Shown piece by piece: positions 49,868 to 61,112 of a stretch of DNA of 64,000 nucleotides. The stretch's first letter is position 1, and each line of letters starts with the position of its first letter. The DNA is from Erwinia phyllosphaerae. GTDB taxonomy: Bacteria > Pseudomonadota > Gammaproteobacteria > Enterobacterales > Enterobacteriaceae. The notes below the pieces were generated by a model, which worked only from the letters and a program-made list of their open reading frames with translations, was not told the DNA's origin and did not search any database. The DNA is taken from positions 186,001 to 250,000 of the forward strand of contig NZ_JAHSPF010000006.1 in the NCBI RefSeq assembly GCF_019132875.1. The letters run 5' to 3'. The position numbers were made by a program, and so were the translations under genes.

Positions 49868-50584
49868 ATGGCAAGTCATTTTGTACGTTGGAGCCTGACG
49901 GATGCCAACATTCCCCTACACCGACTCTCCCGACAGGTCACCGAAGCGGCGCAGACACTGCCGGAGCGGCGGCGAATGCGTTTTCTCGCCTCACGTATGC
50001 TGCTGGCCGAAACTATGCTGCGGCTGTACGGTATTCCTCAGTTGCCTGCGCTAACCGCCGCCCTTAACGGACGCCCGCGCTTTGCCGATCCCGACCTGCC
50101 GGATTTTAGTATTGCCTATGCGGGAAACATTATTGGCGTGCTGCTGGCGGAAGAAGGTACCTGTGCCGGGCTGGATATGGAAATCGTTCGCGCGCACAGC
50201 CGACAGACGCTGGAACAGTATTCCCGTGAAATCTCCTCCGGTGAAAAAGCCTGGGCGCAGGCGCAGGCCGATCCCGTAGAAGCCGCCACCCAGCTCTGGA
50301 CGCTGCGGCAAAGCATACTCAAGCTCACGGACGATAAGGCAAAAGAGTCGCTAAGGCTCCATCCCGCTTCCGGACGGCTGCGATCGCTGCTTTTGCCGGA
50401 TATTGAAGCCATTTCCGATGTTGAACCGCTGATTGTCTGGTCGTGCGCGCTTTCGCCAGGCTGCGAGCGTTTATCACTGTGGGAATTTGCGGAAAATAAC
50501 TGGAAGGGACTGAGTTCGAAAAGTATGGGGCCGCGAACGCTACGGCTGACCAGCCTGCCGCCAGAGAAACTGGCGCATTTTTAA
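49868..50584 (+). CDS. yieE: YieE, divergent phosphopantetheinyl-transferase-like protein
   Basis: This 238-residue protein is the homologue of E. coli YieE, annotated as a putative 4'-phosphopantetheinyl transferase. RRMRFLASRMLLAE (about residues 36-49), GRPRFADPDLPDFSIAYAGN and the metal-site-like GLDME (about 101-105) keep the Sfp/AcpT outline. Two usual features are changed: the SH of the NLSHS motif is AY, and the catalytic WxxKEA is WTLRQSILK, losing Lys and Glu. E. coli YieE shows comparable changes, so this is a subfamily trait. The activity is unproven. It is divergent from the exporter and convergent with adeP, as in E. coli for adeP. Confidence 0.85.
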   Translation: MASHFVRWSLTDANIPLHRLSRQVTEAAQTLPERRRMRFLASRMLLAETMLRLYGIPQLPALTAALNGRPRFADPDLPDFSIAYAGNIIGVLLAEEGTCAGLDMEIVRAHSRQTLEQYSREISSGEKAWAQAQADPVEAATQLWTLRQSILKLTDDKAKESLRLHPASGRLRSLLLPDIEAISDVEPLIVWSCALSPGCERLSLWEFAENNWKGLSSKSMGPRTLRLTSLPPEKLAHF

Positions 50585-50621
50585 CGAGCGGGCCGACGCT
50601 TATCGACCCGCCCGTTGGCTG

Positions 50622-51935
50622 TTAATGAGCGTCAATAAAAACGATTTTCAGCACGAAAAGCAGTCCTACCACGATGACGCATGGCGACATTTCACGCCAG
50701 CGGCCGGTACCCAGCTTCATCACGCAGTAAGAGATAAAGCCCAGCGCGATGCCTTCGGTAATAGAAAAGCTGAACGGCATCATCACCGTCGTCACGAAGG
50801 CCGGCACCGCTTCGGTTAAATCATCCCATTTCACGCGCGCAAGGCTGGAAGTCATCAGCACGCCAACGTAGATCAGCGCGCCAGCGGCCGCATAGGCTGG
50901 CACCATACCGGCCAGCGGCGACAGGAACATCACCAGCAGGAACAGAATACCTGTTACCACCGCCACCAGCCCGGTACGACCACCGATAGAAACGCCGGAA
51001 GAGCTTTCGATATAGGCGGTAACGGAAGAGGTACCGATATAAGCGCCCGCAACGGAGCTGATGCTGTCGACAAACAGCGCCTGCTTCATGCGTGGGAACG
51101 TCCCTTTTTCATCGGTCAGGCCCGCTTTGTCGGTCACGCCAATCAGCGTACCGGAAGAGTCAAACAGGTTAACCAGCATAAAGGAGAAGATGATGCCGGC
51201 CATGCCGATATTCAGCGAGCCTTTTAAATCGACCTGTCCCAGTACGGCGGTCATGCCGGACGGCGCAGAGAATACGCCGCCGTATTTGACGTCGCCAAGC
51301 GCCAGGCCAATCAGCGTGGTCACAACGATAGAGACCAGCACCGCGACGTGAATATTGCGCGAGGCCAGAATCGCGATGATAAAGAAGCCCAGCGCCCCCA
51401 GCAGTACGCTATGGGAGGTCAAATCGCCTACGGCCACCAGCGTTTCTTTATTTGGCACCACGATACCGGCATTTTTCAGGCCGATCATCGCAATAAATAA
51501 CCCAATTCCGGCGGTAATCCCCACGCGCAGGCTCACCGGAATATTGGCGATCATCCAGTAACGCACGCGAAACAGCGTCAGCAGCAGCAGGCCTACGGCG
51601 CCCCAAAAAATAGCACCCATTCCCACCTGCCAGGAGATCCCCATGGCACCCACGACCACGAAGGCGAAAAAGGCGTTCAGGCCCATGGCAGGCGCCAGCG
51701 CTACCGGCAGATTGGCCACCAGGCCCATCAGGATACTGCCGAATGCAGCAATCAAACAGGTTGTCACAAACACGGCCTGCGTATTCATGCCCGCCACGCC
51801 AAGGATCTGCGGGTTGACGAAGACGATGTAAACCATGGTCAGAAAGGTCGTGAATCCGGCGACCACTTCCGTCCGCACCGTCGTGCCGTGTTCCTGGAGT
51901 TTAAAGATCCGCTGCAGTAGACCTGAGTTATTCAT
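50622..51935 (-). CDS. adeP: Adenine permease AdeP (NCS2/AzgA-like)
   Basis: AdeP is a high-affinity adenine:proton symporter of the inner membrane. The 437-residue protein aligns with E. coli AdeP (YieG) throughout, for example TFLTMVYIVFVNPQILGVAG (about 29-48), ALAPAMGLNAFFAFVVV, FSFMLVNLFDSSGTLIGVTD and GTSSVTAYIESSSGVSIGGR, and has 12 or more membrane segments. The neighbours yieE and yieH are the same as in E. coli. Confidence 0.93.
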   Translation of the reverse strand: MNNSGLLQRIFKLQEHGTTVRTEVVAGFTTFLTMVYIVFVNPQILGVAGMNTQAVFVTTCLIAAFGSILMGLVANLPVALAPAMGLNAFFAFVVVGAMGISWQVGMGAIFWGAVGLLLLTLFRVRYWMIANIPVSLRVGITAGIGLFIAMIGLKNAGIVVPNKETLVAVGDLTSHSVLLGALGFFIIAILASRNIHVAVLVSIVVTTLIGLALGDVKYGGVFSAPSGMTAVLGQVDLKGSLNIGMAGIIFSFMLVNLFDSSGTLIGVTDKAGLTDEKGTFPRMKQALFVDSISSVAGAYIGTSSVTAYIESSSGVSIGGRTGLVAVVTGILFLLVMFLSPLAGMVPAYAAAGALIYVGVLMTSSLARVKWDDLTEAVPAFVTTVMMPFSFSITEGIALGFISYCVMKLGTGRWREMSPCVIVVGLLFVLKIVFIDAH

Positions 51936-52142
51936 TGTGAGTTTCCAAAACGGAGAAAAGTTATCGTCGGCTATCCTAACTGATAAATTTTAATTTGCCA
52001 GAGAGCACCGGGGTTTTTTCGCAACCGATTGCGCCTCTTTTACCGTCACTTCACCGCCGTTAACTGAAATTGACATTTTCAGGTCGCATTCTGCTCAAGG
52101 ATAATTAAAGTGGAGAGAACATTTATTATTAAGGATGAATCG

Positions 52143-52805
52143 ATGTCGGTTAGCTGTGTATTTTTTGATTGTGACGGGACGCTGGTGGACAGCGAGCTGC
52201 TCTGTACCCAGGCCTATGTAAACACCTTTGCGCGCTACGGCGCCCGGCTGTCGCTACAGGAAATGTTTGAAAAATATAAAGGCGTGAAGCTGTACGATAT
52301 CATCGCCGACGTTACCGCTGAGCATCATCTCAGCGCCAGCGTAGAAGAGCTGGAGCCTGCCTACCGTCAGGAAGTGGCGCGGCTGTTTGACGAACAGCTA
52401 CAGCCGATTGCGGGCGCAAAAGCGCTGCTGGAGCAGATAACCGCGCCCATGTGCGTGGTATCCAACGGCACCGTACCGAAAATGCAGCATTCGCTTGGTC
52501 TGACCGGCATGCTGTCCTTTTTTGATGACCGGTTGTACAGCGGCTATACGATTGAGAGCTGGAAGCCCGATCCGGCGCTGATGTTCTACGCGGCGCGGCA
52601 AATGGCGGTGCCAATCGAGCAGTGTATTCTGGTAGACGATTCCGAGGCGGGAGCAAAAGCGGGTATTGCTGCCGGTATCCCGGTGTTCTATTACTGCGCG
52701 GACGCGCACAACCAGCCGCTGGATCATCCGCTGGTGACGCCTTTTAATGATATGGCCCAGCTGCCAGCGCTGTGGCGGGAAAGAGGCTGGCAGCTTACGC
52801 GCTGA
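52143..52805 (+). CDS. yieH: 6-phosphogluconate phosphatase-type HAD hydrolase YieH
   Basis: This 220-residue HAD phosphatase of the beta-phosphoglucomutase-like group matches E. coli YieH, which dephosphorylates 6-phosphogluconate and similar compounds. Motif I is FFDCDGTLVDSE (about residues 6-17), motif II VVSNGT, motif III the lysine in ESWKPDPAL and motif IV LVDDSEAGAKAG. The start MSVSCVFF follows AAGGATG; an earlier in-frame GTG at 52110 lacks a ribosome site. Confidence 0.9.
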   Translation: MSVSCVFFDCDGTLVDSELLCTQAYVNTFARYGARLSLQEMFEKYKGVKLYDIIADVTAEHHLSASVEELEPAYRQEVARLFDEQLQPIAGAKALLEQITAPMCVVSNGTVPKMQHSLGLTGMLSFFDDRLYSGYTIESWKPDPALMFYAARQMAVPIEQCILVDDSEAGAKAGIAAGIPVFYYCADAHNQPLDHPLVTPFNDMAQLPALWRERGWQLTR

Positions 52806-52848
52806 AAACCGTTGCGCCGGAGAGCGTTTCTCGTCCGGCGGTTCCTGC

Positions 52849-54081
52849 TCAGCCAATGGCGCCCAGCGCGTCCTCTTTGCCCTGCGTTTTCGGCAGCAGA
52901 AACAGCGTGGCGATAATATCCAGCAGGTAGATCAGCGCCAGCAGGGTAATGGCCGCCCCGAAAGAAAGTTTTACCGCCAGCAGCCCAATGACCAGCGGGC
53001 CAAAGCCGCCGACGCCGCGTCCCAGATTGAATAAAACGTTCTGCGCCGTCGCGCGAACCTGCACGGGATAGGTATCAGAAATCAGCGCGCCGTAGCCGCC
53101 GATCATGCCGTTAACGAACATCCCCATCACCGCGCCGGTAAACAACATCACCATGGGATCGCGCAGCTGCGCATAGAGGATCACCATCGCCACTGCGCCA
53201 GTCTGGTAAAGCAAAAAGATTTTCCAGCGGGCAAAACGATCCGCCAGCATGCCGAATAGCCAGATACCAAAGGTCATCCCTACCACGGTCACCGCCGTCC
53301 ACAGCCCGGATTTCGTCAGGGAAAAGCCAAAGCTGCTGGAGAGGTAAGCGGGCATCCAGATCATCAAACCGTAGTAGCCAAAGTTTTGCACCGAACAGAG
53401 GATAAAAATGCCCAGGCTGGCTTTGGCCGTCGCGGCGTCTTTAAACAGCAGCTTCAGCCTGGCGGCAAAGGACAATCCCTGATGAACATCTACGTGACGC
53501 GTAAAGCCTTCCGGCTCACCCAGTCCACGGCGGATCATGAATGAGGCGACCGCAGGCAATAATCCCACCAGAAACATACCGCGCCAGCCGATATAACCCA
53601 GCAGCAGCGGCGTGATAAAAGCCGCCAGCAGCACGCCAAGCTGCCAGCCAATACCAACCCAGGCAGAAGCCCGGTTACGTTTGCTGGCGGGCCACGCTTC
53701 CGCTATCAGCGCCATGCCAATGCCGAACTCGCCGCCCAGGCCGACACCCGCGAGCGTGCGGTACGTCAGCAGATCCCAGTAGCCCTGGGCAACGGCGCAC
53801 AGGCCGGTAAACACGGCAAACATCAGAATAGTAAAGGTCAGCACACGGATGCGGCCAAGCCTGTCGCTGAGGTGGCCGAACACTACGCCGCCGATGACCG
53901 CGCCGATCAGCGTCCAGGTAACCAGCGAACCGGCCTGCGATGGCGTCAACGCCAGGGAGAGACTGATAGCGGGCAGCATAAAGCCGAGGATCAGCAGGTC
54001 AAAACCATCCATCGCATAGCCGCCGATGGCGGCCAGCATCGCTTTGCCGGGCGTCACGCTTTTTTTTAATGACTGAGTCAC
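52849..54081 (-). CDS. MFS transporter, aromatic-acid:proton symporter type
   Basis: This 410-residue protein has 12 predicted membrane helices. GGYAMDGFDLLILGFMLPAI (about residues 20-39) and the loop GHLSDRLGR (about 69-77) place it in the sugar/AAHS branch of the major facilitator superfamily, with GEFGIGMALIAEAWP in helix 4. Members carry aromatic or other organic acids, sialic acid or shikimate; no substrate can be named. It begins with GTG after AAGGAA. It is convergent with yieH and upstream of phoU, and neither neighbour suggests a role. Confidence 0.82.
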   Translation of the reverse strand: MTQSLKKSVTPGKAMLAAIGGYAMDGFDLLILGFMLPAISLSLALTPSQAGSLVTWTLIGAVIGGVVFGHLSDRLGRIRVLTFTILMFAVFTGLCAVAQGYWDLLTYRTLAGVGLGGEFGIGMALIAEAWPASKRNRASAWVGIGWQLGVLLAAFITPLLLGYIGWRGMFLVGLLPAVASFMIRRGLGEPEGFTRHVDVHQGLSFAARLKLLFKDAATAKASLGIFILCSVQNFGYYGLMIWMPAYLSSSFGFSLTKSGLWTAVTVVGMTFGIWLFGMLADRFARWKIFLLYQTGAVAMVILYAQLRDPMVMLFTGAVMGMFVNGMIGGYGALISDTYPVQVRATAQNVLFNLGRGVGGFGPLVIGLLAVKLSFGAAITLLALIYLLDIIATLFLLPKTQGKEDALGAIG

Positions 54082-54213
54082 GGGAGTTCCTTGCCGGTGT
54101 TAAGTGCGGCAAGTATAAATGACGCGCGCGGGTCAACCAACCTTGCGGGCGAACCGATCATCAAAACAAAAGATGCGCATCAGGGCGATGAGCACCTTAT
54201 GGAAGCCAGATAA

Positions 54214-54945
54214 TCAGACCGGTTTTTCGTCGCTTTCGCCGGTCAGCAGCTCGTCCAGCTTATCGCCGCCGACGTGACGGAAATCCTGTCCCTTAACGAA
54301 ATAGAAGATGATTTCGCAAATGTTCTGGCAGCGGTCGCCGATACGCTCAATGGCGCGAGCGCAGAACAGCGCGGTCAGCACGCTGGGAATCGTGCGCGGA
54401 TCTTCCATCATGTAGGTCATCAGCTGGCGCACGATGCCTTCATATTCCTGGTCGACCTTTTTATCTTCCCGGTAAATCTCAATGGCAGCATTCAGATCCA
54501 TCCGCGCAAAGGCGTCCAGCACATCGTGCAGCATCTGGATGGTGTGATAGCCCAGCGACTCCAGGCTAACCAGCAGCGACTGGTGCTGTTGGCCAAATTT
54601 TTCCAGCGCCGTGCGGCTGATTTTTTCCGCCACGTCGCCAATACGCTCCAGCTCGGAAATGGTTTTGATGATCGCCATCACCAGCCGTAGGTCGCTGGCG
54701 GTTGGCTGACGTTTGGCGATGATGCGTACGCAAGCCTCGTCAATCGACACTTCCATCATGTTAACTTTCTGGTCGCCATCGATGACGCGCTGCGCCAGTT
54801 CAGCATCCTGGTTATGCATCGCCACAATGGCATCCGTCAGCTGTTTTTCTACCATGCCGCCCATGGTCATAACCTGGGTACGAATGTGCTCCAGCTCGGC
54901 GTTGAACTGCCCGGAGATATGTTTATTCAGATTGAGGTTGTCCAT
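54214..54945 (-). CDS. phoU: Phosphate signalling regulator PhoU
   Basis: PhoU is a cytosolic helical-bundle protein that couples the Pst transporter to PhoR so that the Pho regulon is off when phosphate is plentiful. The 243-residue product has the two three-helix PhoU repeats, with the metal-binding acid clusters [10 protein letters not shown] (about residue 96) and [10 protein letters not shown] (about 199). It is the last gene of pstSCAB-phoU, 17 bases after pstB. Confidence 0.96.
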   Translation of the reverse strand: MDNLNLNKHISGQFNAELEHIRTQVMTMGGMVEKQLTDAIVAMHNQDAELAQRVIDGDQKVNMMEVSIDEACVRIIAKRQPTASDLRLVMAIIKTISELERIGDVAEKISRTALEKFGQQHQSLLVSLESLGYHTIQMLHDVLDAFARMDLNAAIEIYREDKKVDQEYEGIVRQLMTYMMEDPRTIPSVLTALFCARAIERIGDRCQNICEIIFYFVKGQDFRHVGGDKLDELLTGESDEKPV

Positions 54946-54962
54946 GCACTTCTCCAGTCAAC

Positions 54963-56664
<1,702 letters not shown>

Positions 56665-56668
<4 letters not shown>

Positions 56669-57627
56669 GAACGCGCTCCTTCACTTTTTGCCAGACGAAG
56701 GATCATCAGCTTCGAGCAGGCCAGCACAATAAAAGTAATCACGAACAGGATCAGGCCCAGCTCCATCAGCGCGGCGGTATGGACGCCGGACTCCGCTTCC
56801 GCAAACTCGTTTGCCAGCGCGGAGGTAATGCTGTTACCCGGCATAAACAGCGAAGCGCTGTCGAGCTGGTAGGTGTTGCCGATGATAAAGGTCACCGCCA
56901 TGGTTTCGCCCAGCGCGCGGCCAAGACCTAGCATGACGCCGCCAATGACGCCGTTTTTGGTGAACGGCAGAACGATGCGCCAAATCACTTCCCAGGTCGT
57001 GCAGCCAATGCCGTAAGCGGACTCTTTCATCATCACTGGCGTCTGCTCGAACACGTCGCGCATCACCGAGGCGGTATAGGGAATAATCATAATGGCCAGG
57101 ATAATACCGGCGGCCAGAATGCCGATCCCAAAGGCCGGGCCGGAGAAGAGCGCGCCAACAATGGGAATGTTCGCCATCAGGTCACCCAGCGGCGTCTGGA
57201 AATAGGTAGCAAACAGCGGCGCGAAGATAAACAGGCCCCACATGCCATAAACGATGCTGGGGATGGCGGCCAGCAGTTCAATCGCCACGCCCAAAGGACG
57301 CTTCAGCCAGTTTGGCGCAAGCTCAGTCAAAAACAGCGCAATACCGAAGCTGACGGGCACGGCGATAATCAGCGCGATAGCCGAGGTAACAAGCGTGCCG
57401 TAAATCGGCACCAGCGCCCCAAACTGTTCGTTAGGCGCATCCCAGGTTTTGGTCCACAGGAAAGAGAAGCCAAATTTCTGGATGCTGGGCCAGGAGGAGA
57501 AGATGAGCGAGACAATAATGCCGCCGAGCAGCAATAACACAATCAGCGCAGCCAGCTTAACCAGCGCGCTAAAAATAATGTCACCCTGCTTGCCGGGAGC
57601 GTTGAATGTCGGCCTGGATGTAGCCAT
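56665..57627 (-). CDS. pstC: Phosphate ABC transporter permease PstC
   Basis: PstC is the second membrane subunit of the Pst importer. The 320-residue protein starts [20 protein letters not shown], close to E. coli, and has six membrane helices and the ATPase-contact loop [20 protein letters not shown] (about 215-234). A longer frame to 57684 lies in the pstS-pstC spacer and is rejected. Confidence 0.96.
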
Positions 57628-57693
57628 AGAATTCTCGATAGTGAAAGTTTTTGGGCGGCGCAGAGGCCGCCCGGGACCTGTCATTCAGTCAGC

Positions 57694-58734
57694 TTAATAC
57701 AGCGCTTTGCCTGAACTGTCCTTGATGTTAGTTTTCCATGCGGCGCGTACTTGATCGGCCACGGAGTCTGGCAGAGCCGCGTAATCCAGGCTGGTGGTAG
57801 TCTGGCTACCGTTTTTATAAGCCCAGTCAAAGAACTTCAGCACGGCAGCGCCCTTCTCGGCGTTAGCCTGATCTTTGTGCATCAGAATGAACGTGGTAGA
57901 GGTAATTGGCCACGCGTTGTCGCCTTTCTGGTACGTCAGATCCTGGGCAAAAGATTTGCTCCAGTCTGCGCCTTTCGCCGCGTCGCTAAAGCTCTGCTCG
58001 CCAGGGGAAACGGCTTTGCCGTCGGCATCCAGCAGTTTGGTATAGGCCAGGTTGTTCTGTTTGGCGTAGGCATATTCCACATAGCCGATGGAGCCAGGCA
58101 GACGCTGGACGAAAGCGGCGACGCCGTCGTTACCTTTGCCGCCCAGGCCAACTGGCCAGTTAACGGTGTTGCCTTTGCCCACCTTGCTGTTCCAGTCGCT
58201 GCTCACTTTCGCCAGGTAGCTGGTAAAGACAAACGAGGTGCCGGAACCGTCAGCGCGGCGAACCACGTTGATGTTGGAATCAGGCAGTTTGATCCCCGGA
58301 TTCAGTGCAAGAATCGCCGGGTCATTCCATTTTTTTACGTTGCCCAGGTAGATATCGCCAACGGTTTTGCCGTCCAGCGTCAGCTCGCCCGACTTCACGC
58401 CGGGAATATTCACCGCCAGCACCACGCCACCGATCACGGTAGGGAACTGGAACAGGCCGTTTTTCTGTAAATCTTCATCTTTCATCGGCGCATCGGAAGC
58501 CCCGAAATCGACAGTTTTGGCAATAATCTGTTTTACGCCGCCGGAGGAACCAATGCCCTGATAGTTAATCTGCGCGCCTGTTGCTTTGTTGTACTCGGCC
58601 GCCCACTTGTTATAAACCGGTGCCGGGAAAGTCCCGCCTGCACCCGTAAGATTATCGGCGGCAAAAGCGGAAACCGCGCTCAGTGAAAGCGTGACAGCCA
58701 CGCATTGAGCCAGGGTTTTTTGCATCAGTGTCAT
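57694..58734 (-). CDS. pstS: Periplasmic phosphate-binding protein PstS
   Basis: PstS captures phosphate in the periplasm and delivers it to PstCA. The 346-residue precursor has a signal peptide ending AFAA (about residue 26), then [16 protein letters not shown] with a ligand-binding TFP segment, the phosphate-site region [22 protein letters not shown] (given in part: VDFGASDAP) and [15 protein letters not shown] precedes the ATG. It heads the pst operon behind two Pho boxes. Confidence 0.97.
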   Translation of the reverse strand: MTLMQKTLAQCVAVTLSLSAVSAFAADNLTGAGGTFPAPVYNKWAAEYNKATGAQINYQGIGSSGGVKQIIAKTVDFGASDAPMKDEDLQKNGLFQFPTVIGGVVLAVNIPGVKSGELTLDGKTVGDIYLGNVKKWNDPAILALNPGIKLPDSNINVVRRADGSGTSFVFTSYLAKVSSDWNSKVGKGNTVNWPVGLGGKGNDGVAAFVQRLPGSIGYVEYAYAKQNNLAYTKLLDADGKAVSPGEQSFSDAAKGADWSKSFAQDLTYQKGDNAWPITSTTFILMHKDQANAEKGAAVLKFFDWAYKNGSQTTTSLDYAALPDSVADQVRAAWKTNIKDSSGKALY

Positions 58735-58807
58735 ATTCCCTCCAGGGGATTAAAGTCAGTCTTTATACTGTTTTAGTCTGAATAATGATTGCTGCTGGAG
58801 GCAAAAT

Positions 58808-58858
58808 AGGACAGTTTGATGACAGTAACATGTCCACAATATGACAGTTTTATGACGA
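58808..58858 (-). promoter_or_regulatory. Two Pho boxes upstream of pstS
   Basis: On the minus strand, CTGTCATCAAACTGTCC (58809-58825) and GTCATAAAACTGTCA (58842-58856) both match the PhoB box CTGTCATAAAACTGTCAT closely; their starts are 33 bases apart. PhoB should activate pstSCAB-phoU from here when phosphate is scarce. Confidence 0.88.
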
Positions 58859-58945
58859 CCTTCTTTTATCTCTCTGGCGCAGAAAAAGCCGGTTTGAATC
58901 AAGCCTGCCGTCGCGGCATTCTGTTTACCCGTTTCTTCTGGCGGA

Positions 58946-59830
58946 CTACTCCTGCACGGCAACGGCACGAGGCTGGCGAGGCCGCGTCGCCCACAGCGAA
59001 GAAGCAACAATCAGTATGCCGCCCAGCCAGGCAAGCGGCGTCAGCGCTTCCTGTAGCCACAGGACGGCGAACAGCGCGCCGAAAAGCGGCTCCGACCCCA
59101 TTAACAACGATGCCCGCGTGGCGGTAGTACGTTTCACCGCGTAGTTTTGCGCAAAGAAAGCAAACAGCGTGCAGAAAAGTACCATGTAGAGCGTGATGCT
59201 CCAGAAGCTGAAACTGTCTGGCAGCGGTGGAATACCTTTTTGGGTAAGCAGTAACGCTATCAGCGAACCGCAGGCGACGACGCCGGTTTGCACCGCCGTT
59301 AAAGCCAGTGCCGGAATAGCCCGGTGCTGGATCAGTTTTCTGGTCAGGCAAACCATTAACGCCCGCAGCAGCGCCGCCGCCAGCATCAGCAGATCGCCGC
59401 CGTTCATGGCAATATGCGTCGTACCGGTCAGCAGCAGCGCGCCGAACAGAGACAACGCCGCCGCAATAAAGATGTCGTTTTCAGGCCGCTGGCGAAACAT
59501 CAGCCATTCCACAAAAGGCGTCAGCACTACGCAAAGGCTGATCAGGAAAGCAGCGTTACTGGCGCTGGTATGCGCCACGCCATAGGTTTCGCAGAGAAAA
59601 ATAGTGAACAGCACGGTGCCTAAAGCGATGCCTGGCGGTACTGCCTGTCGCCAGACGTTTTTCAACGTAGGCAGCAGGATAAGAAAGGTAAGCAGAAAAC
59701 GAATCAGCAGAAAGCCCACCACGGGATAAAAAAGCAGCGCCTGCTTTGCCAGACCGTAGCTGGTGCCCCATACCACGGCCACCGCCAGCAGCAGCCATTC
59801 CGCACTCGGTTTTATTCTGTTATTAATCAT
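58946..59830 (-). CDS. DMT-superfamily (EamA) transporter
   Basis: This 294-residue protein has ten predicted membrane helices in two EamA repeats (GTSYGLAKQALLFYPVVGFL in the first, and MGSEPLFGALFAVLWLQEAL in the second, with the usual conserved E-P/ E-A region). Such proteins usually export amino acids, nucleosides or other metabolites. The start MINNRIKP is chosen as the first codon before helix 1; a ribosome site is weak. It is divergent from a LysR regulator and probably controlled by it. Confidence 0.83.
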   Translation of the reverse strand: MINNRIKPSAEWLLLAVAVVWGTSYGLAKQALLFYPVVGFLLIRFLLTFLILLPTLKNVWRQAVPPGIALGTVLFTIFLCETYGVAHTSASNAAFLISLCVVLTPFVEWLMFRQRPENDIFIAAALSLFGALLLTGTTHIAMNGGDLLMLAAALLRALMVCLTRKLIQHRAIPALALTAVQTGVVACGSLIALLLTQKGIPPLPDSFSFWSITLYMVLFCTLFAFFAQNYAVKRTTATRASLLMGSEPLFGALFAVLWLQEALTPLAWLGGILIVASSLWATRPRQPRAVAVQE

Positions 59831-59981
59831 GATAAATATCCGATAAAAAAGGCTGAAAAAGCAGCACATTGCTTTCCTCACGTACCGTGCAGCCTGTATG
59901 GTTAACTGCATTGCCGAGCGGCGATTATGGGCGATGTTTTTCCGATAAATAATCAGGGCTGATAAACAAGACTTTTGCGCT

Positions 59982-60908
59982 ATGAGAACAAATCAACACA
60001 TGGGTTTGCTGCCTTATATGGCGGTTTTCGTAAAAGTTGTGGAGGCGGGAAGCTTTTCCGCAGCGGCTGAACAGCTGGATACCACCGCCTCGTCGGTCAG
60101 CCGCCAGATTGCCAGCCTTGAAAAAGCGCTGGCGGTAAAGCTGCTGGAAAGAACCACGCGGCGGCTAAAGCTTACCGCCGCCGGAACGGAAGCCTTTGCG
60201 CACTGTAGCGAGATGATACGATCGGCGCAGTCGGTGCTGGATTTGGCCGAACGAATCAATACTGCGCCGCAGGGGCTGGTAAAAATCAGCGCGCCGCGCG
60301 CCTGGGGCAAAGTGCTGATTGCGCCGCATATTGAAGAATTTTTGCAGCGTTATCCGCAGGTCGATATCCAGCTCAGGCTGACGGATCGCCCCGTCGACCT
60401 TATCAGCGACGACGTTGATTTAATTGTGCGTATAACCGACAGGCCGCCCGAAAACCTGGCGGCGCGGCCTTTGTTTCGGGTGAACCATGTTCTTTGCGCC
60501 TCTGCTGATTATCTACGTGATAACGGCTGTCCGCAGCATCCCGCCGATCTGGCGCAGCACAGCTGTATTTATTTGGGTGAAGTGGCCGGGGATGACATCT
60601 GGAAATTCCGACATCTGCAAACGCGGGAGTGTATTAGCGTAAAGGTACGCGGCCGCTACGCCACCAACCACAGCAAGGCGCGTCTGGAAGGCGTGCTTAG
60701 CCACTTAGGCATTGGCTGTTTCCCCCGGTTTGCCGTACGTGATGCGCTTGCCGCAGGCATTGTTACCGAGGTGCTGTCAGACTGGGATTATATGAACGCC
60801 TATTACGGTATGTCCTGGATCCTCTATCATCCCGATCGTTTCTTACCGCCAAAATGCCGGGCGCTGATCGATTTTCTGGTAGAGAAGATTGTCAGCGACA
60901 ATACGTAA
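59982..60908 (+). CDS. LysR-family transcriptional regulator
   Basis: This 308-residue protein has an N-terminal LysR helix-turn-helix (FVKVVEAGSFSAAAEQLDTT, then SSVSRQIASLEKALAVKLLE, about residues 16-55) followed by the type 2 periplasmic-binding-like effector domain. It is divergent from the DMT transporter, a common exporter-regulator pairing. The start could also be the ATG at 60000; MRTNQHMG was kept as the longer form. The effector is unknown. Confidence 0.85.
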   Translation: MRTNQHMGLLPYMAVFVKVVEAGSFSAAAEQLDTTASSVSRQIASLEKALAVKLLERTTRRLKLTAAGTEAFAHCSEMIRSAQSVLDLAERINTAPQGLVKISAPRAWGKVLIAPHIEEFLQRYPQVDIQLRLTDRPVDLISDDVDLIVRITDRPPENLAARPLFRVNHVLCASADYLRDNGCPQHPADLAQHSCIYLGEVAGDDIWKFRHLQTRECISVKVRGRYATNHSKARLEGVLSHLGIGCFPRFAVRDALAAGIVTEVLSDWDYMNAYYGMSWILYHPDRFLPPKCRALIDFLVEKIVSDNT

Positions 60909-61024
60909 TCTCATCTCTTCCTATAGTCGCCTGAAAAAAGTAGCGATTTTAGTAGCGGTTACCTTTTTTATTTATCTTCCGGCCGAGAGACGGCTGTCAG
61001 GGAATGCCGATAATTTCGCCATAA

Positions 61025-61066
61025 AAAAAGCCCGGTATACTTGTTTGAGAAGTATAGCCGGGCTTT
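61025..61066 (-). terminator. Terminator of the glmUS operon
   Basis: On the minus strand a long stem (AAAGCCCGG-C-TATACTT with one bulged C paired with AAGTATACCGGGCTTT) is followed by seven T, about 47 bases after the glmS stop. Confidence 0.88.
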
Positions 61067-61112
61067 ATCGCTGTCAGACCTGCCGTACTGACAGGAGCAG
61101 CAACTTTATGGG

